Positions 25,317 through 32,391 of a stretch of DNA of 44,284 bases are shown here, in pieces (the stretch's first letter is position 1; every line of letters begins with the position of its first letter). The stretch is from NCBI GenBank assembly GCA_902788605.1, contig CADAKX010000019.1, positions 1 to 44,284 on the forward strand. The letters are read 5' to 3'. This DNA comes from an uncultured Prevotellaceae bacterium. GTDB lineage: Bacteria > Bacteroidota > Bacteroidia > Bacteroidales > Bacteroidaceae. Position numbers and translations under genes: made by a program. Below the pieces are notes generated by a model, which saw only the letters and a list, made by a program, of their open reading frames with translations, searched no databases and had not been told where the DNA came from.

Positions 25317-26198
25317 TCAGTCTAAGAACGGCAGGCGCTCTTCTATATCCTCATCACAAGCGAAGCAGTTCGTCTGAACAGATTCGGCCTTAACGATGTC
25401 TGGAATCTTCTTCTTGAATGTTGCAAATGTCCGAATGTTCTCTATTTCCTCGCGACGAGCCTTGCTGATGGCAGCGAACGACTCTTCTTTTTCTATGCCG
25501 AGATAACGACGCCCCAGCAGATTTGCTGCGATACCCGTTGTCGAGGAGCCAGCAAAGGGGTCGAGAATCCAAGCGCCTGGCTTGGTGGATGCCATGATGA
25601 TGCGACTCAACAAACCAAGGGGCTTTTGCGTGGGATGCTTCGTGCAACTTTTCTCCCAAGGAGCAATAGCTGGCAGGCGCCAAACATCTGTCATCTGCTT
25701 GTCGTCATTAATATGCTTCATTAGCTCATAATTATAATAATGTGCAACCTTCTCTTTCTTGCGAGCCCAGATAACGAACTCGGAAGAATATGTGAAGTAC
25801 CTGCAAGAGATATTGGGTGGCGGGTTCGTCTTGGCCCACGTCACCACATTCAGAATCTTGTAGCCCAACTTAGTCAGGCAATTAGCGACAGAGAAAATGT
25901 TGTGATATGTGCCAGAAATCCAGATTGTTCCATTATCTTTAAGCTTATCCCTACACAAGGATAACCACTTCAGATTAAACTCGTTTATCTCTTCCTGCGA
26001 CATGCTTTTATCCCAGTCGCCCTTATCCACGCATACCACCTTGCCGCTCTGCACGCTGATGCCGCCACTCGATAGAAAATATGGTGGGTCGGCAAATATC
26101 ATGTCGAACTTAAAGTTGAACTGCGGAAGCAGCTCAAAAGAATCACCACAAATCAGGTTAAAGTCGTGGTTGGGAGATTTATAATAAGGTGTAATCAT
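25317..26198 (-). CDS. DpnA-type adenine DNA methyltransferase (GATC)
   Basis: A 293-residue N6-adenine methyltransferase of the beta class. The catalytic motif FADPPYFLSSGG is near residue 37, and the AdoMet-binding motif DPFAGSSTTGIAA comes near residue 215, which is the beta order. It resembles DpnA, the second methylase of DpnII systems, which can also methylate single-stranded GATC. It is the last gene of the cluster and overlaps the endonuclease stop by 4 bp (ATGA). Base composition is visibly more AT rich than the flanking housekeeping genes, which suggests horizontal transfer. Confidence 0.87.
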   Translation of the reverse strand: MITPYYKSPNHDFNLICGDSFELLPQFNFKFDMIFADPPYFLSSGGISVQSGKVVCVDKGDWDKSMSQEEINEFNLKWLSLCRDKLKDNGTIWISGTYHNIFSVANCLTKLGYKILNVVTWAKTNPPPNISCRYFTYSSEFVIWARKKEKVAHYYNYELMKHINDDKQMTDVWRLPAIAPWEKSCTKHPTQKPLGLLSRIIMASTKPGAWILDPFAGSSTTGIAANLLGRRYLGIEKEESFAAISKARREEIENIRTFATFKKKIPDIVKAESVQTNCFACDEDIEERLPFLD

Positions 26199-27016
26199 CC
26201 TTTCAAACCGTCAATAAACTCTGAAATATTCGTGAGATTATACACGCTGGGAATGGAATTGTACGCCTCCTCAAGTTTGTTACGAGCAGACTTCCAGCCT
26301 ATACCATCTGTTATCCATACGAACTCGTAACCATTCACGGAGTTTACCTTGGGCGCCAACTCAGTATAGGCACGCGCCACCTCATTTAATTTCGAACCTC
26401 CTCCACTATAGAAGTTTACCTCGATAAGATATTTCTTGAAAGGAGTCTTTATAAAGAAATCGAATCGTTTCTCGTCTGTACCCAGCACAGAGAGTTCTGG
26501 GAATTCAGAAGAATAAACCTCCTGACGGAAAACAATTCCTGCTTTACGAAACAACTTAGCTACTGTATCCTCCATAATGTGTCCGCTTCGATTCTTGCGA
26601 GCATTTGTGTCTAGACCTGTTTCGATGCCGAAAACATAGTCCACAAGATTCTTGACACGACGAGATTGAAATATCTCAGATAGACCAGTACCTATGAGGA
26701 AATCAACAACCTTTGAGTTTGATTCAAAGTAGCTTTTCAGTAGAACAACATTGCCATTGCAATCAACAACGGGCTTCTTACCCTCGTCTCTGACTGCTAT
26801 CAAGATTCCAAGCACCTCAAACACTTTGGGGTCACGTTGCCAAATCTCATTGACAGCCTTCGTCAAATCGTCTTTACCTATCAGGTAATTGAGCGTATTA
26901 AGGCTCATCTCCACCTCTGCAACATTAGCTGCAATTTTATCGAAGTCGCAGAAAAAGTCCAATGTCTGGTTGGTCTCCTGCAGTTGAGACATAAAAAGTT
27001 TGAAATCCTTATTCAT
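26195..27016 (-). CDS. DpnII-type restriction endonuclease (GATC)
   Basis: A 273-residue nuclease matching the DpnII/MboI family. The central region has the PD-(D/E)xK-like core: the Asp in KRFDFFIKT near residue 185, then LIEVNFYSGGGSKLNE near 198, where EVN replaces the common EVK as in this family. It would cut unmethylated GATC. It sits between the two methylase genes and overlaps both (8 bp with the upstream one, 4 bp with the downstream one). This order differs from the dpnM-dpnA-dpnB order of Streptococcus. Confidence 0.88.
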   Translation of the reverse strand: MNKDFKLFMSQLQETNQTLDFFCDFDKIAANVAEVEMSLNTLNYLIGKDDLTKAVNEIWQRDPKVFEVLGILIAVRDEGKKPVVDCNGNVVLLKSYFESNSKVVDFLIGTGLSEIFQSRRVKNLVDYVFGIETGLDTNARKNRSGHIMEDTVAKLFRKAGIVFRQEVYSSEFPELSVLGTDEKRFDFFIKTPFKKYLIEVNFYSGGGSKLNEVARAYTELAPKVNSVNGYEFVWITDGIGWKSARNKLEEAYNSIPSVYNLTNISEFIDGLKG

Positions 27017-27911
27017 AGTTCTTGATCAATAGTTCGGTTAGTTTACCACGCTTCTCTGGATTCGCATTGATGGCGCGAGAGGCATGGACGCGATGGATGT
27101 GAAAGGGAGCATAGATGTCCTCAAAGAAGGTGTCATTAGGATTCTTGGCAGAGCAATCTGAATTGCTGAGCATCCACATGACGTTGGGCTGCTCGTTGAG
27201 ACGAGTACAGAAATCATGCAGACGAATCTGCTCGTCGTCGTTGAACTCCTCCTTGGCATAAGAGTTGAAGCTAGACGTAGCATTCAGCGGACGATAAGGC
27301 GGGTCGAAATAGAAGAAGTTCTGGCCTTCACGCATTTCATCGGCTGTACGTTCAAAGTCACCATTTAGTATCGTCACGTCCACGCGATTCAACACCTCGC
27401 TATCAGCCAGAATGGTATCTTCGTTGCATATTGTGGGATGCGAGTTACGACCAAAAGGCACATTGAACTTGCCTTTGCTGTTAACTCGATACAAGCCATT
27501 GAAGCAAGTGCGATTCAGGAACATCAGATATTTCGTACGGTCTACATCATCAAGTTCCATCTCGTTAAAGACATTCCTCACTTGAAGAAAATACGCCTTC
27601 TTTGCCTCTTCATCCGGCTGAGAATAATACTCCTGTTCCAAAGCCGATAGACGGCGTATCAGTTCATCAGGCTGTTCCTTGATGACGCGATAGGCCGTAA
27701 CCAAATGCGGATTGATGTCGTTGATAACTGCGTGGGTGATATTGGGAAACCTGCGGAGCATGTGAAATAACATCGCTCCACCACCCACAAATGGCTCAAT
27801 ATAGGTGAACTCCTGCCCTTGCAAATTTTCAGGCAGATGCTCATCGAGTTGTGATAAAAGTTGTCCTTTGCCTCCAGCCCATTTCAAGAAGGGCTTTGCT
27901 TCCATACTCAT
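27009..27911 (-). CDS. Dam/DpnM-type adenine DNA methyltransferase (GATC)
   Basis: A 300-residue alpha-class (D12) N6-adenine methyltransferase. AdoMet motif FLKWAGGKGQLL is near residue 8, FVGGGAMLFHML near 42 and the catalytic FYFDPPYRP near 190. It would protect GATC sites in double-stranded DNA. The frame is open to 27968, but MSMEAKPFLKWAG at 27911 is the natural start for this family; a second ATG lies six bases on. It is the first gene of the restriction-modification transcript, after a leader of about 265 nt with a large hairpin. Confidence 0.9.
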   Translation of the reverse strand: MSMEAKPFLKWAGGKGQLLSQLDEHLPENLQGQEFTYIEPFVGGGAMLFHMLRRFPNITHAVINDINPHLVTAYRVIKEQPDELIRRLSALEQEYYSQPDEEAKKAYFLQVRNVFNEMELDDVDRTKYLMFLNRTCFNGLYRVNSKGKFNVPFGRNSHPTICNEDTILADSEVLNRVDVTILNGDFERTADEMREGQNFFYFDPPYRPLNATSSFNSYAKEEFNDDEQIRLHDFCTRLNEQPNVMWMLSNSDCSAKNPNDTFFEDIYAPFHIHRVHASRAINANPEKRGKLTELLIKNYE

Positions 27912-27970
27912 CGTTCTTTTTGCCTTTTGGCGTGGACAAAAAGAAAGCGCACCTCCTCCGTTTTCCAACT

Positions 27971-28106
27971 CTTAACGAAGGCCGTCCACCACAGAAGCCC
28001 ATACAGAGAGAAGGAAAGAAAGGGGTACGCCTATACGGAATAGGCGTATCCGCATTCCCCGAGACTCTCTGTATTAAAACGGTTTGGTGGACTGTTTTCG
28101 TTAAAA
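27971..28106 (-). promoter_or_regulatory. Large nested hairpin in the leader of the restriction-modification operon
   Basis: Four nested complementary segments pair in order: TTAACGAA 27972-27979 with 28097-28104; GTCCACCA 27984-27991 with 28085-28092; ATACAGAGAG 28001-28010 with 28065-28074; TACGCCTAT 28026-28034 with 28040-28048. Together they fold about 135 nt between promoter (28183) and the methylase start (27911). It could be a regulatory RNA structure or an inserted palindromic element. Confidence 0.6.
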
Positions 28107-28182
28107 GTCTCTTCGAATATAGATACTACTATCTAATTTTCCACGATGTCATTTGCGCTCCTGATGAGTATCAAAAGCGGTG

Positions 28183-28190
28183 CAAAGATA
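28183..28190 (-). promoter_or_regulatory. Promoter of the restriction-modification operon
   Basis: TATCTTTG on the minus strand, 27 nt downstream of the dpnD stop codon. It implies a leader of about 265 nt. Confidence 0.6.
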
Positions 28191-28217
28191 GTCATTTTCT
28201 TCGAAAACTACCAGCAC

Positions 28218-28397
28218 TTACTCTGATTTTTCATCTTTCACGCTGAATTCTGTTTCTTTGTAGTCAGAATCATCCAGCACAATCTCACATTTTCGATACT
28301 TTTGCCTCACTCGTTCAATGGCGTCGTCCTCGTCTGAGGCCTCCACTTCCACGATGCGACTCAGCACCTCCAAGACTTCTATGCTGTACTTCTTCAT
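28218..28397 (-). CDS. dpnD: DpnD/PcfM-family small protein
   Basis: A 59-residue protein beginning MKKYSIEVLEVLSRIVEV, with an acidic middle (EASDEDDAIERV) that matches the DpnD/PcfM family found beside DpnII-type systems. Its function is not established. The frame extends 20 codons upstream, but a promoter box at 28406-28413 lies within that extension, so 28397 is chosen. That leaves almost no leader. It is the first gene before the restriction-modification operon on the same strand and may be partly cotranscribed. Confidence 0.75.
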   Translation of the reverse strand: MKKYSIEVLEVLSRIVEVEASDEDDAIERVRQKYRKCEIVLDDSDYKETEFSVKDEKSE

Positions 28398-28405
28398 ACG
28401 AGGCA

Positions 28406-28413
28406 CAAAATTA
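28406..28413 (-). promoter_or_regulatory. Promoter of dpnD
   Basis: TAATTTTG on the minus strand, only 8 nt before the ATG, so the mRNA is nearly leaderless. Confidence 0.55.
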
Positions 28414-28440
28414 GCATAAATACAGGACATTTTAGCGATT

Positions 28441-28480
28441 AGATCAAAAGTTAACAAAAAAGATCAAAATAGATCAAAAC
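28441..28480. promoter_or_regulatory. Phased AGATCAAAA repeats in the dpnD divergent control region
   Basis: Three copies of AGATCAAAA start at 28441, 28461 and 28471, and a related decamer starts at 28451. All are in 10-bp phase, so each copy and each A tract faces the same side of the helix. Each full copy contains GATC, and a fourth GATC is at 28500-28503. They lie between the dpnD promoter and the rightward promoter at 28507. Confidence 0.6.
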
Positions 28481-28506
28481 CATTTTGCCTTCTCCCCTCG
28501 ATCTCG

Positions 28507-28514
28507 TACCTTCG
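28507..28514 (+). promoter_or_regulatory. Promoter of the 78-residue orphan gene
   Basis: TACCTTCG (one change from consensus) with TTTG at 28484-28487 (19-nt spacing). Confidence 0.5.
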
Positions 28515-28524
28515 CAGCAAAAAG

Positions 28525-28761
28525 ATGGAAAAGAAATGGCTTAAGACAGAGCAGATGCTCGATGCGTTGAAAGGTGAACCGAATGTAGAGCAACAGTATT
28601 GCCATTACCTTGGAGGCATCCTGCGCTCCACACATTGGCTCGAGTATTCGTCAAAGAGAGAAAAGTATGGTGATTCCACTAATTGGTTTGACTACACATG
28701 GTATACAGAATCTGAGTTCTTGGAAGTTCATGCCAACGAGTGGTGGATGAGGGAGGTATGA
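28525..28761 (+). CDS. Hypothetical protein, 78 residues
   Basis: I do not recognise the family. The protein starts MEKKWLKTEQML and is unusually rich in Trp and Tyr (WLEY, NWFDYTWY, EWWM). It has no signal peptide or membrane helix. A promoter with good spacing lies 11 nt upstream, which supports expression with almost no leader. It is divergent from dpnD and shares the phased GATC region, so it may belong to the restriction-modification module. Its stop overlaps a further small frame (ATGA). Confidence 0.6.
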   Translation: MEKKWLKTEQMLDALKGEPNVEQQYCHYLGGILRSTHWLEYSSKREKYGDSTNWFDYTWYTESEFLEVHANEWWMREV

Positions 28762-28859
28762 ACAGTAGAGACAGGGCGCTGGATTTCTTTACGGAAACGG
28801 CGTGGATGCGCCTTTCGATGTGCTCAGATAGTATCATAAGTTCAAATAATTTGGCCTAA
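28758..28859 (+). CDS. Small ORF overlapping the orphan gene, perhaps truncated
   Basis: A 33-codon frame (starts MNSRDRALDFFTE) begins in an ATGA overlap with the gene before, which suggests coupled translation. Its last seven codons lie inside copy 1 of the 47-bp direct repeat, so it may be the stump of a longer gene cut by an insertion. The coding call is weak. Confidence 0.35.
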   Translation: MNSRDRALDFFTETAWMRLSMCSDSIISSNNLA

Positions 28860-28886
28860 AACGCTACGTATCTCAGAAATAGTTCG
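28840..28886 (+). repeat. 47-bp direct repeat, copy 1
   Basis: Identical over 47 nt to 30484-30530. The two copies flank the AAA/DUF4143 ATPase gene. The following gap (28887-29046) also holds a 23-nt imperfect direct repeat (28928-28950 and 28961-28984). Confidence 0.9.
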
Positions 28887-29017
28887 ATTGTTACATATTG
28901 AGATTTTCGGCATATGTGAGACGTGTTCCTTTGAGAATCTTGGCGTTTTTCTATGAAAAATCTTTGAGAATTTCGGCATTTTTTATTATTTTCCTTTGGA
29001 ATTTGGAATTTTATAGC

Positions 29018-29025
29018 TATCTTTG
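29018..29025 (+). promoter_or_regulatory. Promoter of the ATPase gene
   Basis: TATCTTTG with TTTG at 28995-28998 (19-nt spacing), 21 nt before the ATG. Confidence 0.65.
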
Positions 29026-29046
29026 CACCGAATAAAATAAAAAACG

Positions 29047-30414
29047 ATGGCAGAAAGAATATTTAGGCGCAAGATCTATGAGCAAATGCTGAGTTGGAAA
29101 CAAAATCAGCACGGGACAACCGCACTTCTTATCAGAGGTGCAAGGCGTGTCGGCAAATCCACTGTTGCCGAGGAGTTTGCCCGTAATGAATACGAGAGCT
29201 ACATATTGGTTGACTTCTCAAAGGCAACGCCAGCAATACACCGTTTGTTTGAAGATGTCTCCAATTTGGACTACATCTTCACCCAATTGCAACTTAACTA
29301 TCGAAAAAGCCTGAAACCACACAAGTCTGTCATCATCTTTGATGAAATACAAAAGCAGCCATTAGCCCGGCAAGCCATTAAAACACTTGTGGCCGATGGA
29401 CGCTACGATTACATCGAGACTGGCTCTCTGTTGAGCATCAAACGTAAATGGAAATCAGCAGGCAAAAATAGCCAACAGAATAACATTCTTATTCCCAGTG
29501 AGGAGACACGCCTTGATATGTACCCTATGGACTATGAGGAGTTTCGTTGGGCGTTGGGAGATGACCAGACTATTCCCCTTTTGCATACAATGTTCAACAA
29601 TTTGAGTCCGCTGAGTGATGATACGAATCGTCGTATGATGCGCGATTTCCGTCTGTATGTTTTGGTTGGAGGCATGCCCCAGGCAGTCAATGACTACCTT
29701 GACACGAACGACATGAGCATTGTTGACCAACGCAAGCGTAGCATTCTTGACCTATACGATGAAGATTTCTACGACTTGGATCCGTCAGGACAAACCTCCG
29801 ACCTGTTTCACGCCATTCCTGCTCAACTATGCAGTAACGCATCTCGCTATCAGGTGAGCAGCGTGATTGCGGGAGGAAAACTGGATCGTTTGAGAGGTCA
29901 GATAAATATCCTCAAAGATTCCATGACCGTCAATATAGCTTATCATGCTAACGACCCAAGTGCAGGACTGGCATCACACATCAACCGCGACCAATTCAAA
30001 TTGTTTTGCGGAGATACAGGGCTGTTTGTCACTCTCGCTTTCTGGGACGATAAATTTACAGAGAATGTCATTTACCAGAAATTGCTGAGTGACAAACTGA
30101 AGGCTGATGTGGGCTATGTCTATGAGAATGTGGTGTCACAGATACTGACAGCAGCAGGAAATAAGCTATATTACCATACGTGGCCAACGCCATCGGGCAA
30201 ACATAATTACGAGATAGACTTTCTTCTGTCTCGTAAAGCTAAAATTTGCCCAATAGAAGTCAAGTCATCGACATCCAATCTTCATGTTTCTATCGATGAA
30301 TTCCAAAAAAAGTTCTCAGCCCGCATTCAGCAACGATACCTTCTACACTCGAAGGATATTCGTAAAGAGCAAGACTTGATATTACTGCCAATGTATATGT
30401 CAATGTTTCTTTAG
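29047..30414 (+). CDS. AAA-family ATPase with DUF4143 domain
   Basis: A 455-residue cytoplasmic protein. Walker A is RGARRVGKST near residue 31 and Walker B VIIFDEIQKQP near 97, followed by an arginine-finger region (ETGSLLSI). The C-terminal half matches DUF4143 and ends in a nuclease-like core: YEIDFLLSR near residue 397, then CPIEVKSS near 410, the D-x(n)-ExK pattern of PD-(D/E)xK folds. Members are common as accessory genes in Bacteroidetes and archaea. The role is unproven; defence or mobile-element functions have been suggested. It stands alone with its own promoter between 47-bp direct repeats, so it looks like an inserted cassette. Confidence 0.85.
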   Translation: MAERIFRRKIYEQMLSWKQNQHGTTALLIRGARRVGKSTVAEEFARNEYESYILVDFSKATPAIHRLFEDVSNLDYIFTQLQLNYRKSLKPHKSVIIFDEIQKQPLARQAIKTLVADGRYDYIETGSLLSIKRKWKSAGKNSQQNNILIPSEETRLDMYPMDYEEFRWALGDDQTIPLLHTMFNNLSPLSDDTNRRMMRDFRLYVLVGGMPQAVNDYLDTNDMSIVDQRKRSILDLYDEDFYDLDPSGQTSDLFHAIPAQLCSNASRYQVSSVIAGGKLDRLRGQINILKDSMTVNIAYHANDPSAGLASHINRDQFKLFCGDTGLFVTLAFWDDKFTENVIYQKLLSDKLKADVGYVYENVVSQILTAAGNKLYYHTWPTPSGKHNYEIDFLLSRKAKICPIEVKSSTSNLHVSIDEFQKKFSARIQQRYLLHSKDIRKEQDLILLPMYMSMFL

Positions 30415-30483
30415 AACCGTTTTTATTCATAGTCTTGGCATATGGTCAAATGACTACTTCCTACAACTAGCCGATATGATTGT

Positions 30484-30530
30484 GTTCAAATAATTTGGCC
30501 TAAAACGCTACGTATCTCAGAAATAGTTCG
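30484..30530 (+). repeat. 47-bp direct repeat, copy 2
   Basis: Exact match to 28840-28886. It abuts the -7 box of the S41 peptidase gene. Confidence 0.9.
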
Positions 30531-30538
30531 TAAATTTG
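30531..30538 (+). promoter_or_regulatory. Promoter of the S41 peptidase gene
   Basis: TAAATTTG, 16 nt before the first ATG. The upstream promoter half lies in the direct repeat. Confidence 0.5.
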
Positions 30539-30554
30539 CAGCAAAATAATCGAA

Positions 30555-32369
30555 ATGACAATGAAACATTACAAGACATTATGGCTGATGATGATGATCG
30601 TGGGCTGCCTCACAATGACATCGTGTAGCGATAAAGACGATCAGGACAGTCGTGGCGGAGACGAGGAAAAGAACTATGTAGAACGCCTGTATCCGGTTGT
30701 CGACCCGATGAACAACACATTGGGCACGGTGATGCTGCGCTTCTACAACGACATGCCCACGGTGGCTTACATCAGCGTGAGCCATTTTCAGGAGATGATG
30801 TACCCCGGTACCACCATTCAGGTGCAGAACCTGGGCAATGGCAAGTACGCGCTGACCAATCCGTTCGCCACGGCAGAGGTGGACACGCAGAACGACCTCT
30901 TCGTGAGCAACGACTACGAGGCGTTTACCAATATGATGGGGATGGTGCAGCCAGGAATGCCTAATACGACGTACGACGCGCTGCCCATCATCAGGTGGAA
31001 GTCGCTGGATGCCTCGCCAAAGCAGGTGGACGTAACGCTGGATTACGGCAAATACGGCATCGACATCAGGGAGGACGGCACCAACGTGTATTTCCCCTTT
31101 GCAACCATTACCGACCTCTACGTAGACGGCTATATGCATATGGCTGACTTCAACGGCGAAGTGGTTATGGTGGCTCCAAATGGTGCTTACAGCCTGGATG
31201 CCGGCTACCCCCGGTTTCTCTTCACGCCTCTGCTCAAGGACACCCGAACGGACGACATGGTGGACTACAGCTACAAGAACCTGTGCTTCACGCTCACCAA
31301 CTTCTTTGGCTATCCCGGACGAGCACTCTTGGAGAAAAGCATGAAGGAGAAAGGGTTAGACCAAGCGCTGCAGGACTACGGCAAGGCTGGACAGATGACG
31401 CGCGAACTGCTCAAGTCGAAGAATATGTACGACTATTTCTCGGGCTCTGCTACGCTGAGTTGCCTGCTCTTCGACGGTGGTCACACTCATACTGACCTGA
31501 CGTATATTAACAACATCGACACGCTCGGCAACTTCATGCTGACGCTGAAACCGATTCGAGAGGCAAAGCTGAAGGAGTTCTATACCTACTGTCCCGAATA
31601 CCTGACTATCAAGCAAGCCGATGAAGACGACAGAGCGCTAAGAAAAGAGCTGGACGCGCTACGCGAAGAGAAAATCGGCAAGAACGTGAGATACACGAAA
31701 GTGGGCAACACAGCCTATTGTCATTTCGATTTATTCTTGTGCGACGATTTGGGATGGCGCAAATTCTACAAGGGCGAAGGGCCCAAGCCAACCATCGAAG
31801 ACTATCCTGACGACTGGCTGGTGATTCTCATCGACGCCATCGAAAAGGCACAGAACGACCCCGAGGTCAAGAACTTCATCCTCGACACATCGACCAATGG
31901 CGGCGGATCGTCAGACATTGTGATTTTCCTCACTTCGATGTTCGCCAACAAGCCCGACCTGTACTACGAGAACACGCTGACGGGCCAGAGAATGAAATGC
32001 TCGTATGACGTTGACCGCAATCTGGATGGCAAGTTCGACGAGAAAGACCGGGACGTGAAGCTGGATCTGAATATCGGCGTGCTCATCAGTTCCTACAGCT
32101 TCTCGTGTGGCAACCTGCTGCCCGCCATGCTGAAAGACTATGGCATCTGCCTGCTTGGCAAGAAGACGGGAGGTGGGTCGTGCTGCGTGCTCTACAATCC
32201 CTCTGCCGATGGTTTCGGCTATCGGTACTCCAGCCATCGTGCGCGTCTGAACAACCTGAAAGGCCAGAACATTGACGGAGGCATTGAGCCCGACTATCAG
32301 TTGGAAAACGGCGACTTCTTCGACATCGCCAAAGTGGGCAGGCTGATAGAGCAATTCTACGCCAAGTGA
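30555..32369 (+). CDS. S41-family peptidase, lipoprotein
   Basis: A 604-residue exported protein with a lipoprotein signal: a hydrophobic stretch ending LTMTSC, so Cys near residue 24 would be lipidated. The C-terminal third carries the tail-specific protease core: NFILDTSTNGGGSSD near 440, LISSYSFSCGNLL near 512 (candidate nucleophile Ser) and LLGKKTGGGSC near 532 (candidate Lys). The middle is unassigned. A second in-frame ATG at 30561 is equally possible. It would process proteins at the cell surface or periplasm. The GH10-like gene follows after 22 nt, so they form one operon. Confidence 0.85.
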   Translation: MTMKHYKTLWLMMMIVGCLTMTSCSDKDDQDSRGGDEEKNYVERLYPVVDPMNNTLGTVMLRFYNDMPTVAYISVSHFQEMMYPGTTIQVQNLGNGKYALTNPFATAEVDTQNDLFVSNDYEAFTNMMGMVQPGMPNTTYDALPIIRWKSLDASPKQVDVTLDYGKYGIDIREDGTNVYFPFATITDLYVDGYMHMADFNGEVVMVAPNGAYSLDAGYPRFLFTPLLKDTRTDDMVDYSYKNLCFTLTNFFGYPGRALLEKSMKEKGLDQALQDYGKAGQMTRELLKSKNMYDYFSGSATLSCLLFDGGHTHTDLTYINNIDTLGNFMLTLKPIREAKLKEFYTYCPEYLTIKQADEDDRALRKELDALREEKIGKNVRYTKVGNTAYCHFDLFLCDDLGWRKFYKGEGPKPTIEDYPDDWLVILIDAIEKAQNDPEVKNFILDTSTNGGGSSDIVIFLTSMFANKPDLYYENTLTGQRMKCSYDVDRNLDGKFDEKDRDVKLDLNIGVLISSYSFSCGNLLPAMLKDYGICLLGKKTGGGSCCVLYNPSADGFGYRYSSHRARLNNLKGQNIDGGIEPDYQLENGDFFDIAKVGRLIEQFYAK

Positions 32370-32391
32370 CTTTGCACGCAAATACCTGAAA

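Noticed and set aside
27851-28246. A 131-codon rightward frame upstream of the Dam-type methylase
   Set aside because: It runs antisense through the methylase start, the leader hairpin and into dpnD. It has no promoter and matches no family I know.
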